Source: Bacteroidota bacterium (lineage in GTDB: Bacteria; Bacteroidota; Bacteroidia; Flavobacteriales; Flavobacteriaceae). From it: a DNA stretch of 64,000 nt. The notes under the pieces were generated by a model, which saw only the letters and a list, made by a program, of their open reading frames with translations, did no database searches and was not told where the DNA came from. The DNA is taken from the NCBI GenBank assembly GCA_020161455.1, contig JAIUNZ010000004.1:1-64000 (forward strand), given 5' to 3'. A program made the translations under genes and the position numbers. Of this stretch, positions 1 to 6,601 are shown one piece after another; the stretch's first letter is position 1; each line of letters starts with the position of its first letter.

Positions 1-105
1 AGCGAAAAATCACAGTAGGCTTCCTCTTTGCTAATGCAAATTTAGCAAAAATAATGTCAAGAAAATTTGTTTTTTAAGATAGTACCTGTTGGTGGTAGTT
101 TTTTT
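1..105. other. Left-edge intergenic stretch with an inverted repeat
   Basis: No gene is seen. An 8-bp inverted repeat (TTTGCTAA at 27-34, TTAGCAAA at 42-49, 7-base loop) lies here. It has no T-run on either side, so it does not look like a classical terminator. At 88-96 is GTTGGTGGT, which resembles the inverse of ACCGCCAAC found on the far side of the adjacent two-gene module (2022-2030). Confidence 0.5.
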
Positions 106-888
106 TTAATCCTTAAAGTAATTTTTTATTTCTTCTATTCTATTTTTTAAAATGTATTGAGTTGAATCATCTTTTGTTACAAAATTGTAAATTAAATCAA
201 ATAATTGTTTTTTTGTATATGAAATACCATTATTAGCTCTTTCTTGAAAAACTTTCTCAATTGCTTGAAAAATAAATTTACCTCGAAGTTTTACTTTATA
301 ATCATTTGAAATATCTTCGTGTAATTCACTATTAGGTTCTGTGTAATTAATAGAATCTAAAAATTCTTGCTTTATTTCAATTTCATGCTTATTTATAATT
401 GATGTACTCAAAATAGTAACATTTGAATAACAGCACTTTTCGCCTTGATTGTTCAAGTATAATTCAACCTCAAATGCAAACCATCTACATATTGATTTTA
501 TAATTTTATTGAATTTTTCAATTTCGTCATTTGTAAATAATTTTAATATGAAATTCTCTGAATCTTGGAAAAGTTCATTTTCAATTGAATATCCTGAAGT
601 AGTTATTAAATCTTCATTTTGTTCAATTTCAGAAGGTTTAAAAACCCACATATCTTTATCACAAATAAAAAGATTTTTATTTCCAAATGAGTCTTTTTTT
701 TGATAAACACCAAGAAGATTTATTTTTCCTTGACAAGGAAATAAGTCAAAAATTAAATCTTCAATGTCATCTTGAATTTTTCTGTAAATGAATAAATCAT
801 CTTTACCTTCAATAAAAAGAGTGTTTAAACTACTTCTTTTCATTGTTTCTATTATAATTTCCGCGGTTAGTTTGTTTTCTCTACTCAT
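106..888 (-). CDS. DUF4435 / Toprim-like protein, AriB-like partner of the AAA ATPase
   Basis: The protein has 260 residues when started at the ATG at 888, which overlaps the TAG of the upstream ATPase gene by 8 bp and so suggests translational coupling. A longer reading from 927 would lie inside the ATPase gene. Residues 24-31 read LFIEGKDD, the Toprim-like acidic motif with Glu27. Residues 74-79 (ICDKDM) give the second acidic motif, and SIEN (101-104) is typical of DUF4435. In PARIS, AriB is a DUF4435 Toprim nuclease released by the ATPase AriA when a phage inhibitor is sensed, and it cuts host tRNA. That this copy does the same is inference from the pairing, gene order and motifs. Confidence 0.72.
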   Translation of the reverse strand: MSRENKLTAEIIIETMKRSSLNTLFIEGKDDLFIYRKIQDDIEDLIFDLFPCQGKINLLGVYQKKDSFGNKNLFICDKDMWVFKPSEIEQNEDLITTSGYSIENELFQDSENFILKLFTNDEIEKFNKIIKSICRWFAFEVELYLNNQGEKCCYSNVTILSTSIINKHEIEIKQEFLDSINYTEPNSELHEDISNDYKVKLRGKFIFQAIEKVFQERANNGISYTKKQLFDLIYNFVTKDDSTQYILKNRIEEIKNYFKD

Positions 889-1969
889 TAACTTCAATAT
901 CTTTATTTTCTCCTTTATCATAATCAATAATTATCTCTTTATCAGGATATTTAGAATATATAAAAGGCGAATGTGTAGCAATGATAAACTGGTTATCTTT
1001 TTTTTGTTTTAATAAAATTGGGAATAAAAGTCGTTGCCAATCTGTGTGAAGACTTAATTCTGGTTCATCAATAAAAATTACTGAATTATCGTAGAAAAAA
1101 TTATAACACAAAAAACTTAACATTTGCTTTTCACCAGCGGATAATTTGTCAGAATTGATTGCTTCTTTTGCTTCACCTAATTCAAGATTATTAGAAATTT
1201 TAATTGATTTATCTTTAAAAATTTGCTTTATAAGACCAGACAATACATTAAAAGGTCTTAAAATTTCGTCTTTATTCTTATCGTTGTCACGAACCAAATT
1301 TCTGATTTTTTCTAATGATACATTTTCTTTTCCAGTACTGTTAGAAACAATATTTAAAATATTTTTTGACTGCGTAGCTTCTAATTTTCTAATTTCTTCT
1401 GAAATATCAGCATATTTATTACTTAAAAGATAGTTAATATCATCAGTTGAAATAGAAGCTATAAATTTATGTTGGAATGATGTTGTTAAATTGTCTGAAA
1501 TTGAATCAAAAGCTTCTCTAAGGATATTTCTTCGATATTTTTGTCTTGTATTTGGATTCGATGTAGTTGTAAAACCTCCTTCAATTCTTCTAAATGTTGG
1601 AAAAAAAAGTGAACCAGAAGTAGTGGTATATTTTGGTATAGTATCAATACCATTTATAGCAATAGTATGAGAAATGTTATAATCTTTTTCTTTTGAGTCT
1701 ACGTTTAACTTAATACATTTTATTTTTTCATCATTTTCGAATACAGTGATTTCTAATGAAGAACCACTAAACATTGTGATTTTAGCATAATCAATAGTAA
1801 GTTCATCAAAAATTTTATCAATATTTCCGCTAACCATGTACCACATTAATTTCATTAAAGTAGTTTTTCCGCACCCATTTTTACCAGTAAGAATATTAAT
1901 GTCTTTCTTAAACTTATAGATATCTGAATATTTATTATTCAAGTTCGTTATTTTAAGTTCTTGTATCAT
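881..1969 (-). CDS. AAA/ABC-type ATPase, AriA-like (PARIS-like defence module)
   Basis: The protein has 362 residues. Walker A is GKNGCGKTT (29-37), the ABC-like signature is LSAGEKQ (276-282), Walker B is VIFIDEPELSLH (297-308) and the H-loop is ATHSP (331-335). The middle (about 140-260) is rich in charged helices, as in SMC/Rad50-like ATPases. It is the first gene of a two-gene unit with a DUF4435 protein whose start overlaps this stop. AriA of known PARIS systems also precedes a DUF4435 gene, but I recall it as about 100 residues longer. This could therefore be a compact PARIS relative or another ATPase-Toprim pair of the OLD or Septu type. No membrane segment or signal peptide is seen. 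Confidence 0.8.
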   Translation of the reverse strand: MIQELKITNLNNKYSDIYKFKKDINILTGKNGCGKTTLMKLMWYMVSGNIDKIFDELTIDYAKITMFSGSSLEITVFENDEKIKCIKLNVDSKEKDYNISHTIAINGIDTIPKYTTTSGSLFFPTFRRIEGGFTTTSNPNTRQKYRRNILREAFDSISDNLTTSFQHKFIASISTDDINYLLSNKYADISEEIRKLEATQSKNILNIVSNSTGKENVSLEKIRNLVRDNDKNKDEILRPFNVLSGLIKQIFKDKSIKISNNLELGEAKEAINSDKLSAGEKQMLSFLCYNFFYDNSVIFIDEPELSLHTDWQRLLFPILLKQKKDNQFIIATHSPFIYSKYPDKEIIIDYDKGENKDIEVNE

Positions 1970-2021
1970 TTATTGTATTTTATTGTTATTTTCATTAATT
2001 CTCACATTCTGATGTAAAATT

Positions 2022-2062
2022 ACCGCCAACGTCAGACTGTGAAAAAACTTTCTCTTCACAGT
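2022..2062. repeat. Module-edge motif ACCGCCAAC and adjacent hairpin
   Basis: ACCGCCAAC at 2022-2030 is the approximate inverse of GTTGGTGGT at 88-96. Right beside it is a perfect 8-bp inverted repeat, ACTGTGAA (2036-2043) and TTCACAGT (2055-2062), with an 11-base loop. Together they separate the ATPase/DUF4435 module from the transposase remnant. They could be recombination sites, an IS end or a regulatory hairpin; the sequence alone does not decide. Confidence 0.4.
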
Positions 2063-2116
2063 AAACAAATATACTAAAATAGTTGTACGAAAAAACAGTT
2101 TTCTGTATTTTTAACC

Positions 2117-2468
2117 ATGCAACACATCACTAGAATTCAACGCAATCAACTGAGGTTGTCTAGTTTAGAAGACACTATTACGGCAGACAATCCCGTTCGA
2201 TTTATCGACGTTTTTGTTGGCGTGATGTGAAAATTAAGTTGCTGCGAAGTCAGAGCCATTGGCAGAGCTGGCAAGTTTAACTTATAATTTAAAGAAATAC
2301 TTGCGATTTGTTGTCAAAAAACCAACCATCCAACTGCAACTAATGCAACTAAAAGTTAGAAAAACGGCTGGCTTACTCAAAACCTATTTTCACGAAATCA
2401 AAAGCGGGTTTTTATGCCATTATATTTTTGCAAATTTCTATGTAAAACTTAAAAACAACCTTCTTTAA
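2117..2468 (+). pseudogene. IS1182-like transposase remnant with internal deletion
   Basis: The ATG at 2117 opens 37 codons whose start (MQHITRIQRNQ, then SSLEDTI and NPVRFIDVFV) reads like the N-terminus of Bacteroidetes IS1182-family transposases. A TGA stops it at 2228-2230. From about 2238 another frame gives AELASLTYNLKKYL, which resembles the C-terminal end of such transposases. The roughly 400-residue middle with the catalytic residues is absent. It is followed by a good terminator at 2451-2495. This is read as a dead IS core with a large internal deletion; family membership is from memory of the terminal motifs. Confidence 0.6.
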
Positions 2469-2495
2469 ATCGCTTTAAAAAAGGTTGTTTTTTTA
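2451..2495 (+). terminator. Rho-independent terminator of the transposase remnant
   Basis: The stem AACAACCTT (2454-2462) pairs with AAGGTTGTT (2481-2489), followed by a T-run through 2494. It lies directly after the last codon of the remnant. Confidence 0.75.
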
Positions 2496-2519
2496 ATTCT
2501 TGTCAAATCTTATTTTTTT

Positions 2520-2555
2520 GGTAGTGGTTGCGCAACAGCTACCCATGTTAGCGGT
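2520..2555. repeat. Near-perfect 24-bp palindrome and module-edge motif GTTAGCGGT
   Basis: Bases 2520-2543 are GGTAG, TG, GTTGCGCAAC, AG, CTACC: palindromic except for the dinucleotides between core and arms. There is no T-run downstream on either strand, so it is not a normal terminator. GTTAGCGGT follows at 2547-2555, nine bases from the stop of the DUF4287 gene, and its exact inverse ACCGCTAAC occurs at 4219-4227 beyond the other end of that operon. Confidence 0.5.
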
Positions 2556-2563
2556 TCGTTGTT

Positions 2564-2791
2564 CTACTCGGGGTCTTTAAAAGTGTGATAGATAGCCAAC
2601 GAATGTCCATGGCCTAAATCAAAATCTTTTTTAAGCCATGCTATCACTTCGGCAGGTTTTACTGTTGATTTTAAAATGCCGTTTTCAAAATATCCTTTGG
2701 CAATAGCTAATTTTTTAAATTCGTCAGGGGTTTTGCCTGTCTTAATTTTGATGTTCTCAAAATATTTCTGAATCGGTACTTTATTGGGCAT
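2564..2791 (-). CDS. DUF4287 domain protein
   Basis: The protein has 75 residues and fits the small DUF4287 family, whose hallmarks are visible: TGKTPDEFKKLA (17-28), a glycine turn, KPAEVIAWLKKDF and the invariant GHGHS near residues 61-65. No biochemical role is established for the family that I can name. It is the last gene of a four-gene minus-strand run (AraC regulator, VOC protein, DUF1569, this gene), 26 bp downstream of the DUF1569 stop. No signal peptide or membrane segment is present, so it is probably cytosolic. Confidence 0.85.
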   Translation of the reverse strand: MPNKVPIQKYFENIKIKTGKTPDEFKKLAIAKGYFENGILKSTVKPAEVIAWLKKDFDLGHGHSLAIYHTFKDPE

Positions 2792-2817
2792 ATATTTTTG
2801 ATTTTTTAAAATGGGTG

Positions 2818-3258
2818 TTAAACATCAAATTGCCGAAGGTGGTGGTCAATATGTTTATATGCAATATAACCTGTCTGTTCTTTTGTCATTGCTCCAAAAA
2901 AAGGATGAATAAAGCTCTCGTTTGGAAAATGCTCATACTCATCAAGTAGCCTAATCCATTTATTTTTTTCTTCGGTAAAATCAGGGTTGTTTTTTATTAT
3001 AAAAGAAGAAACTGTAGGCATATTTTTTTTCATTGGTTCATCTTTCAACATATCTTTTATCGCCCACTTACCAATTAACTTGCCGAGAAATGATTGTTTA
3101 TATTTCTTTTTGCCCAATGCCATTTCATCCCATTGCGTACAATGCTTCATCATTTGCGAAACAGTCATTTTGCCCCATTGTGCCGTGCTGTTTTCACTAA
3201 GGGAACCAACTCTATTTATCAGTTCATCTCTTGTCGTTTTATCAAATATTGATTTCAT
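2818..3258 (-). CDS. DUF1569 / DinB-fold protein
   Basis: The protein has 146 residues from the ATG at 3258, which lies 8 bp after the VOC gene stop; an upstream in-frame start at 3294 would overlap that gene. The helical sequence has the metal-site pattern of DinB-like four-helix bundles: MMKHCTQW near the N-terminus, HPFFG in the second half and HIDHHLRQF at the C-terminus. DinB-like proteins bind divalent metal through three His. Some are thiol transferases (bacillithiol or mycothiol dependent), which is of interest because bshA occurs at 35664. Assigning that activity here would be speculation. Confidence 0.8.
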   Translation of the reverse strand: MKSIFDKTTRDELINRVGSLSENSTAQWGKMTVSQMMKHCTQWDEMALGKKKYKQSFLGKLIGKWAIKDMLKDEPMKKNMPTVSSFIIKNNPDFTEEKNKWIRLLDEYEHFPNESFIHPFFGAMTKEQTGYIAYKHIDHHLRQFDV

Positions 3259-3266
3259 TAGTAGGG

Positions 3267-3677
3267 CTACTTTTTTTGGGTTAAAGAAAACCAATTTCCA
3301 GAGTCATCTTTAAAAACAGCCGCTACGCCATAAAATTCTTCTTTGGGTGGTTTTGCAAATTCAACCCCTTTGCTTTTTAATTCTTCGTAAGTAGCGTAAA
3401 TGTCATTGCACTCAAAGCCACCATGTCCAAATGTTCCTTTTTGTATAAGTTCGGTAACGGTCTTCACGGCTTCTTTCGTAAACATTTCTCCCTCGGTAAC
3501 AAGCAGTAATGAAATCTCAATTTCGGGTTGGTCTGGTGGCGTAACGGTCAGCCATCTGTTGTCTTTTCCGATTGGGGCGTCAGTATGAACTTTAAAGCCC
3601 AGTTTGTTTACATAAAAGTCATAGGCACTTGCCTGATTTAAAACGTAAACGGTTGCAAAAGTTAATTTTCTAATCAT
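3267..3677 (-). CDS. VOC (glyoxalase/dioxygenase-like) family protein
   Basis: The protein has 136 residues with two beta-alpha-beta-beta-beta half modules. TFATVYVLNQASAYDFYVNKLGFKV opens the first in the manner of glyoxalase-like proteins, and GHGGFECNDIYATYEELKSKGVEF with KDDSGNWFSL closes the second. VOC proteins bind metal and carry out resistance or dioxygenase chemistry, or bind hydrophobic ligands; the substrate cannot be told. It is the second gene of the AraC-VOC-DUF1569-DUF4287 run, so it is probably induced by the adjacent regulator. The strongly predicted cytosolic location follows from the absence of a leader. Confidence 0.88.
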   Translation of the reverse strand: MIRKLTFATVYVLNQASAYDFYVNKLGFKVHTDAPIGKDNRWLTVTPPDQPEIEISLLLVTEGEMFTKEAVKTVTELIQKGTFGHGGFECNDIYATYEELKSKGVEFAKPPKEEFYGVAAVFKDDSGNWFSLTQKK

Positions 3678-3726
3678 TGCCTTTATTTTAATTGTTTATG
3701 ATGTGTCAAAGGTCGGCGGATGATTA

Positions 3727-4176
3727 TTATTTAACTTCTTCAAAATTGCTATATTCTGTCCACCCGAATTTATGGGCAAAACAGCCCGAAATATAATTTA
3801 GTGGGTTCTTTATAATTTGTTGCTTTCTACATTGTTGTTGTGCCAAATATGTAGAAGGTGAAACACCAACATTTTTTTTGAAAAGTCCGCTAAAAGAGCT
3901 CAAACTCTCAAAACCAACAGCAAAGCAAACATCTGAAACTGGTTTGTCCTTCTGAAATAATAGTATCGCATTGTCAATTCTAACAGAGGTCAAATATTGG
4001 TGAGGTGTCTTGCCATAAATTTGTTTGAATAGCCTTATGAAGTGAAATTTAGAAAAAAATGCTTCGTCCGATATATGGTCAATATCAATTTTGTCAGCAA
4101 AGTTTGTGTCAATGAAAAGTTTGGCTTTAACGATTCGCTTGTAGAGATATACTTTTGGATATTGTTCTGTCGTCAT
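3727..4176 (-). CDS. AraC-family transcriptional regulator (stand-alone DNA-binding domain)
   Basis: The protein has 149 residues and consists almost only of the double helix-turn-helix domain. Helix-turn-helix one is around AFFSKFHFIRLFKQIYGKTP, and two is around PVSDVCFAVGFESLSSFSGLFKK with the family signature GVSPSTY. There is no N-terminal ligand domain. A C-terminal tail of about 35 residues (SGCFAHKFGWTEYSN) is unassigned and could sense a small molecule. It leads the operon with the VOC, DUF1569 and DUF4287 genes, 49 bp upstream of the VOC gene, and is their likely activator. Confidence 0.88.
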   Translation of the reverse strand: MTTEQYPKVYLYKRIVKAKLFIDTNFADKIDIDHISDEAFFSKFHFIRLFKQIYGKTPHQYLTSVRIDNAILLFQKDKPVSDVCFAVGFESLSSFSGLFKKNVGVSPSTYLAQQQCRKQQIIKNPLNYISGCFAHKFGWTEYSNFEEVK

Positions 4177-4499
4177 AATGTTGTCTGTTCAATTTTTGAT
4201 GACTGTCACTTTACAATGACCGCTAACTTGTATATATGTGTGACATAATCACACAAAGCCACCCATTTCTGGACGTATATGTATGACAACCGTTATACTT
4301 CTTTTTTCAAAAATAACCAAAAAACCAATTCCATTTCAAATTTGCCTTACAATTTTTTAACAGGCAATATAGTCGTTGGTTTTGGGTTTTTCAAAAGTAG
4401 CAAAATCGGGGCATTCTATTTTACGGTTTTCCACATTTGGAGTAAAAAAAATCTAAAAACATAGGCTTTTTTTGTGTCCAACAAAAAGTTTTTCATCAC
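4177..4499. other. Intergenic region with a module-edge motif
   Basis: No convincing gene is seen. It contains ACCGCTAAC (4219-4227), the inverse of GTTAGCGGT at 2547-2555, and the palindrome at 4237-4255. A short plus-strand reading at 4279-4464 has no recognisable family and no start signal. Confidence 0.5.
4237..4255. promoter_or_regulatory. Perfect palindrome TGTGTGA-N5-TCACACA
   Basis: Seven-base arms (4237-4243 and 4249-4255) surround CATAA. It resembles a CRP/FNR-type half-site pair (TGTGA...TCACA) but with 5 rather than 6 bases between the arms. It lies 61 bp upstream of the AraC gene start, where an operator would be expected. Confidence 0.4.
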
Positions 4500-4709
4500 T
4501 TGGAGAACGCTCTCCACCAAATGGAGAACGGTTTCTGTCTCATGGAGGACGCTCTCCACCAAATGGAGAACGGTTTCCATCACATGGACGACGCGCTCCA
4601 CCAAATGGAGAACGGTTTCCATCACATGGAGGACATGCTCCACCAAATGGAGAACGGTTTCCATCTCATGGACGACGCGCTCCACAAAATGGAGAACGGT
4701 GTCGAAATG
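4500..4709 (+). repeat. Tandem array of ten 21-bp units (42-bp higher-order period)
   Basis: Units begin TGGAGAAC, TGGAGGAC or TGGACGAC and alternate between two kinds, one ending CTCCACCAA and one ending TTTCCATCAC or a variant, so the real period is 42 bp. The junctions are small inverted repeats: CTCCA-CCAAA-TGGAG and TCCAT-CAC-ATGGA. Because 21 is a multiple of three, all three plus-strand frames and a minus-strand frame stay open. Translations are heptad repeats such as MENGFHH/MDDALHQ (plus, from 4500), WRT-rich heptads (plus, from 4474) or METVLHL (minus, from 4685). Which frame, if any, is expressed cannot be decided. It lies 308 bp upstream of the gene at 5017. Confidence 0.9.
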
Positions 4710-4869
4710 GTGGGCGACTTTTTTTAAGGTGGGATAAAAGGGAAAAGTATTTTTTTTTAGACTATAAAAATTATTGATTTACAAGGTGTTAAAAAAATAA
4801 TGAATTTTTTTTTACTTTTTTGCATACTATTTTTAATTTCTTTACGTTATAAGAATATACACTGTTGTG

Positions 4870-4877
4870 TATTTTTG
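4870..4877 (+). promoter_or_regulatory. Possible -7 promoter element TATTTTTG
   Basis: It matches the Bacteroidetes TAnnTTTG element about 140 bp upstream of the gene at 5017. No TTG at the usual spacing is seen. It could start a leader transcript for that gene. Confidence 0.3.
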
Positions 4878-5016
4878 AACCTAATACATTTTAATAGCAT
4901 GAAGCATTAGTACGTTGGTCTATTCTTAACTAAATAATACCGGTTAACTTGGTTTTGGATGTGGACCAAAATGAGTCAATAATTTAGTATTAATGTTTTT
5001 TAATTTTTTTATTAAA

Positions 5017-5646
5017 ATGAAAAAAAAACCTTTTTTTCCAAAGGCGATAACTCAGTTATCGGCTTGGGCTCACAATTACAAAACTAAAATTGTAATTTAT
5101 GCAAGTGCATTAGAAATTTCTGACGAAGAATTAGCCACAGAGATTGCTATATGCGACAAAATTATCGATAGTATTAATGATGTTATTGGTTTGAAAGCCG
5201 GTTTTAAAAGCGGCGTAAACAACCGAAACGATATTATTAACGTTGATGGAACCAATTTGCGACTAGACATTAAACGTCATAAGTCGGCAGCAGGATATAC
5301 CGATGCTATTGGTTTGGCTTTGGGTATTATTGGTACGGATACGGAGTTTGACCCAAACACGTATAAACCAGTTATAACGGTAGAACCTTTTGGTAATTTG
5401 GTAAACATTCGCTTTACCAAAAATGGGGTTAATGGAATTAATATTTATACACGCAAAAAAGGCGATACTAATTTTAAACTATTGTCGCGCGCTACTAAAA
5501 GTCCATTTAAGTATCAACCAGCTATAGACGATTCAGGCAAACCAATCCAATGGGAGTTTATCGCCTTTGGGGTCATCAGGGATGAAGAAATTGGGTTGCC
5601 TAGTGATTCTGTAACGTTTGTATTCAGCCAACAAACCGAAGCCTAA
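5017..5646 (+). CDS. Uncharacterised protein with a possible C-terminal Fn3-like domain
   Basis: The protein has 209 residues from the ATG at 5017 (MKKKPFFPKAITQL). An upstream in-frame start at 4993 only adds a Phe/Lys-rich stretch. I do not recognise a named family. The N-terminal half (about 1-110) looks helical and soluble, with WAHNYKTKI near the start and conserved-looking GFKSGVNNRND in the middle. The C-terminal half (about 120-205) alternates beta strands in an immunoglobulin/Fn3-like pattern: KPVITVEPFGNLVNIRFTK, INIYTRKKG, WEFIAFGVIRD. There is no signal peptide or membrane helix. It follows the 21-bp repeat array and is ended by a strong terminator, so it is transcribed alone. Confidence 0.7.
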   Translation: MKKKPFFPKAITQLSAWAHNYKTKIVIYASALEISDEELATEIAICDKIIDSINDVIGLKAGFKSGVNNRNDIINVDGTNLRLDIKRHKSAAGYTDAIGLALGIIGTDTEFDPNTYKPVITVEPFGNLVNIRFTKNGVNGINIYTRKKGDTNFKLLSRATKSPFKYQPAIDDSGKPIQWEFIAFGVIRDEEIGLPSDSVTFVFSQQTEA

Positions 5647-5671
5647 AACATTTTTAATATTCAAGAAAAAG

Positions 5672-5697
5672 ACACCACTAATTAGTGGTGTTTTTTG
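5672..5697 (+). terminator. Rho-independent terminator
   Basis: The perfect palindrome ACACCACTAA/TTAGTGGTGT (5672-5691) is followed by a T-run. It lies 26 bp after the stop of the gene at 5017-5646. Confidence 0.88.
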
Positions 5698-5716
5698 TTT
5701 TAAATCTTGGGTAGAT

Positions 5717-5896
5717 TTATTTTCTGTTTTTTAGAAAATCAAAAAAGGCTCCAATAGCCACACCAATAGACAATCCGATGGCGATGCAAAATGAAATGTT
5801 ATGGGTTATGGCACCATAGGTAGCACCAATCAGTACTCCAAAAATGGCACCGAGAGCAATCCCTCTTTCTGGTTTTTTATTTTTGTTTTCTGACAT
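5717..5896 (-). CDS. Small glycine-zipper-like membrane protein
   Basis: This 59-residue open frame is too short for usual ORF cut-offs. It starts MSENKNKKPERG and continues with two hydrophobic, Gly/Ala-rich segments (IALGAIFGVLIGATYGA and FCIAIGLSIGVAIGAFF), then a basic tail LKNRK. The pattern of two short helices joined by a loop with a basic N-terminus is coherent coding sequence for a small inner-membrane protein. Glycine-zipper helices often oligomerise. It lies alone on the minus strand, downstream of the convergent gene at 5017. Function is unknown. Confidence 0.7.
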   Translation of the reverse strand: MSENKNKKPERGIALGAIFGVLIGATYGAITHNISFCIAIGLSIGVAIGAFFDFLKNRK

Positions 5897-6031
5897 ATTT
5901 TTTTTTAGGTGATAGTGAGGTTAGCTTGTATGCAGGAATGTATACTAAAGCACCATTACCTCAAATATATAAAAAAATATTGAGATGATGTTTTTGCGGT
6001 AGTAAGGGAAGTGTCGTGAGCGGTGGATTGT

Positions 6032-6601
6032 TTAATTTTTCAGCAAGATAATCCAATCCCATTCTTCAGGGTTTCCAATGCCTACGCTTGGTGTATAAAG
6101 AAAGATTTTTACAGTTGCGTTGGGGTTAGAAGTAAGGTATTGTCTAACTTTTACTAAACCTTGAACAGAGGTCCAAATGGGTTCATAATCGTAGGTAGTG
6201 TTGTCTGGATTGAATATATTTTCAAATCCGGCACTTGGGGTAACATAATCTGTAGTAAGAACTCTTTCAAATTGATTGGCATCAAGCAGGTTTTGAGGAT
6301 AAGTCATTTCTCCTAGTCCATTCCACACTATTGTTCCGTCAAAAAGGGTTTGATTTATTTCTTGATAGGATAGTTTTAAGCTACCAAAATCACTAGGTGT
6401 TACATATTGATTGGTTATTGTCATTGTTGGTGAAAGTGTAGCAAAAGACATTTCTTTTCCATTTTCAAATGTATTGGTGTTGTAATCTACTTTTAGAAGT
6501 AACACTTTGTTTTGATTTGATGGTGAAGAATCACTGTTGCTTTTGGAACAAGAAAGTAGGGTGAAAATAAGCAGTGCTATTGTAATGATTTTTGTTTTCA
6601 T
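6032..6601 (-). CDS. Lipoprotein of unknown function
   Basis: The protein has 189 residues with a clear lipoprotein leader: MKTK, a hydrophobic run, then LLSC with the lipidated Cys at 18, followed by KSNSDSSPSN, a Ser-rich linker typical of Bacteroidetes surface lipoproteins. The remaining region has strand-like segments and the aromatic-rich LYTPSVGIGNPEEWDWIILLKN at the C-terminus. No family is recognised. It is a single gene, with no operon partner within 100 bp on the same strand apart from the alcohol dehydrogenase gene 160 bp upstream, which has its own terminator between. Confidence 0.75.
   Translation of the reverse strand: MKTKIITIALLIFTLLSCSKSNSDSSPSNQNKVLLLKVDYNTNTFENGKEMSFATLSPTMTITNQYVTPSDFGSLKLSYQEINQTLFDGTIVWNGLGEMTYPQNLLDANQFERVLTTDYVTPSAGFENIFNPDNTTYDYEPIWTSVQGLVKVRQYLTSNPNATVKIFLYTPSVGIGNPEEWDWIILLKN

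Noticed and set aside
106-1969. A retron- or Septu-type defence locus
   Set aside because: No reverse transcriptase and no HNH nuclease accompany the ATPase; the partner is a DUF4435/Toprim-like protein, which fits PARIS better.
2259-2468. An independent 69-residue gene
   Set aside because: The frame begins with TTG and its sequence is the C-terminal tail of the transposase remnant.
88-4227. Integron attC sites at the 9-mers
   Set aside because: The motifs GTTRGYGGT/ACCGCYAAC do not fit the RYYYAAC/GTTRRRY core, and no integrase gene is in the window.
4279-4464. A 61-residue gene upstream of the repeat array
   Set aside because: No start signals, no family resemblance and Asn/Phe/Ser-rich composition typical of AT-rich intergenic DNA.
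4500-4709. A CRISPR array
   Set aside because: The units are contiguous 21-bp repeats with no unique spacers, and no cas genes are nearby.
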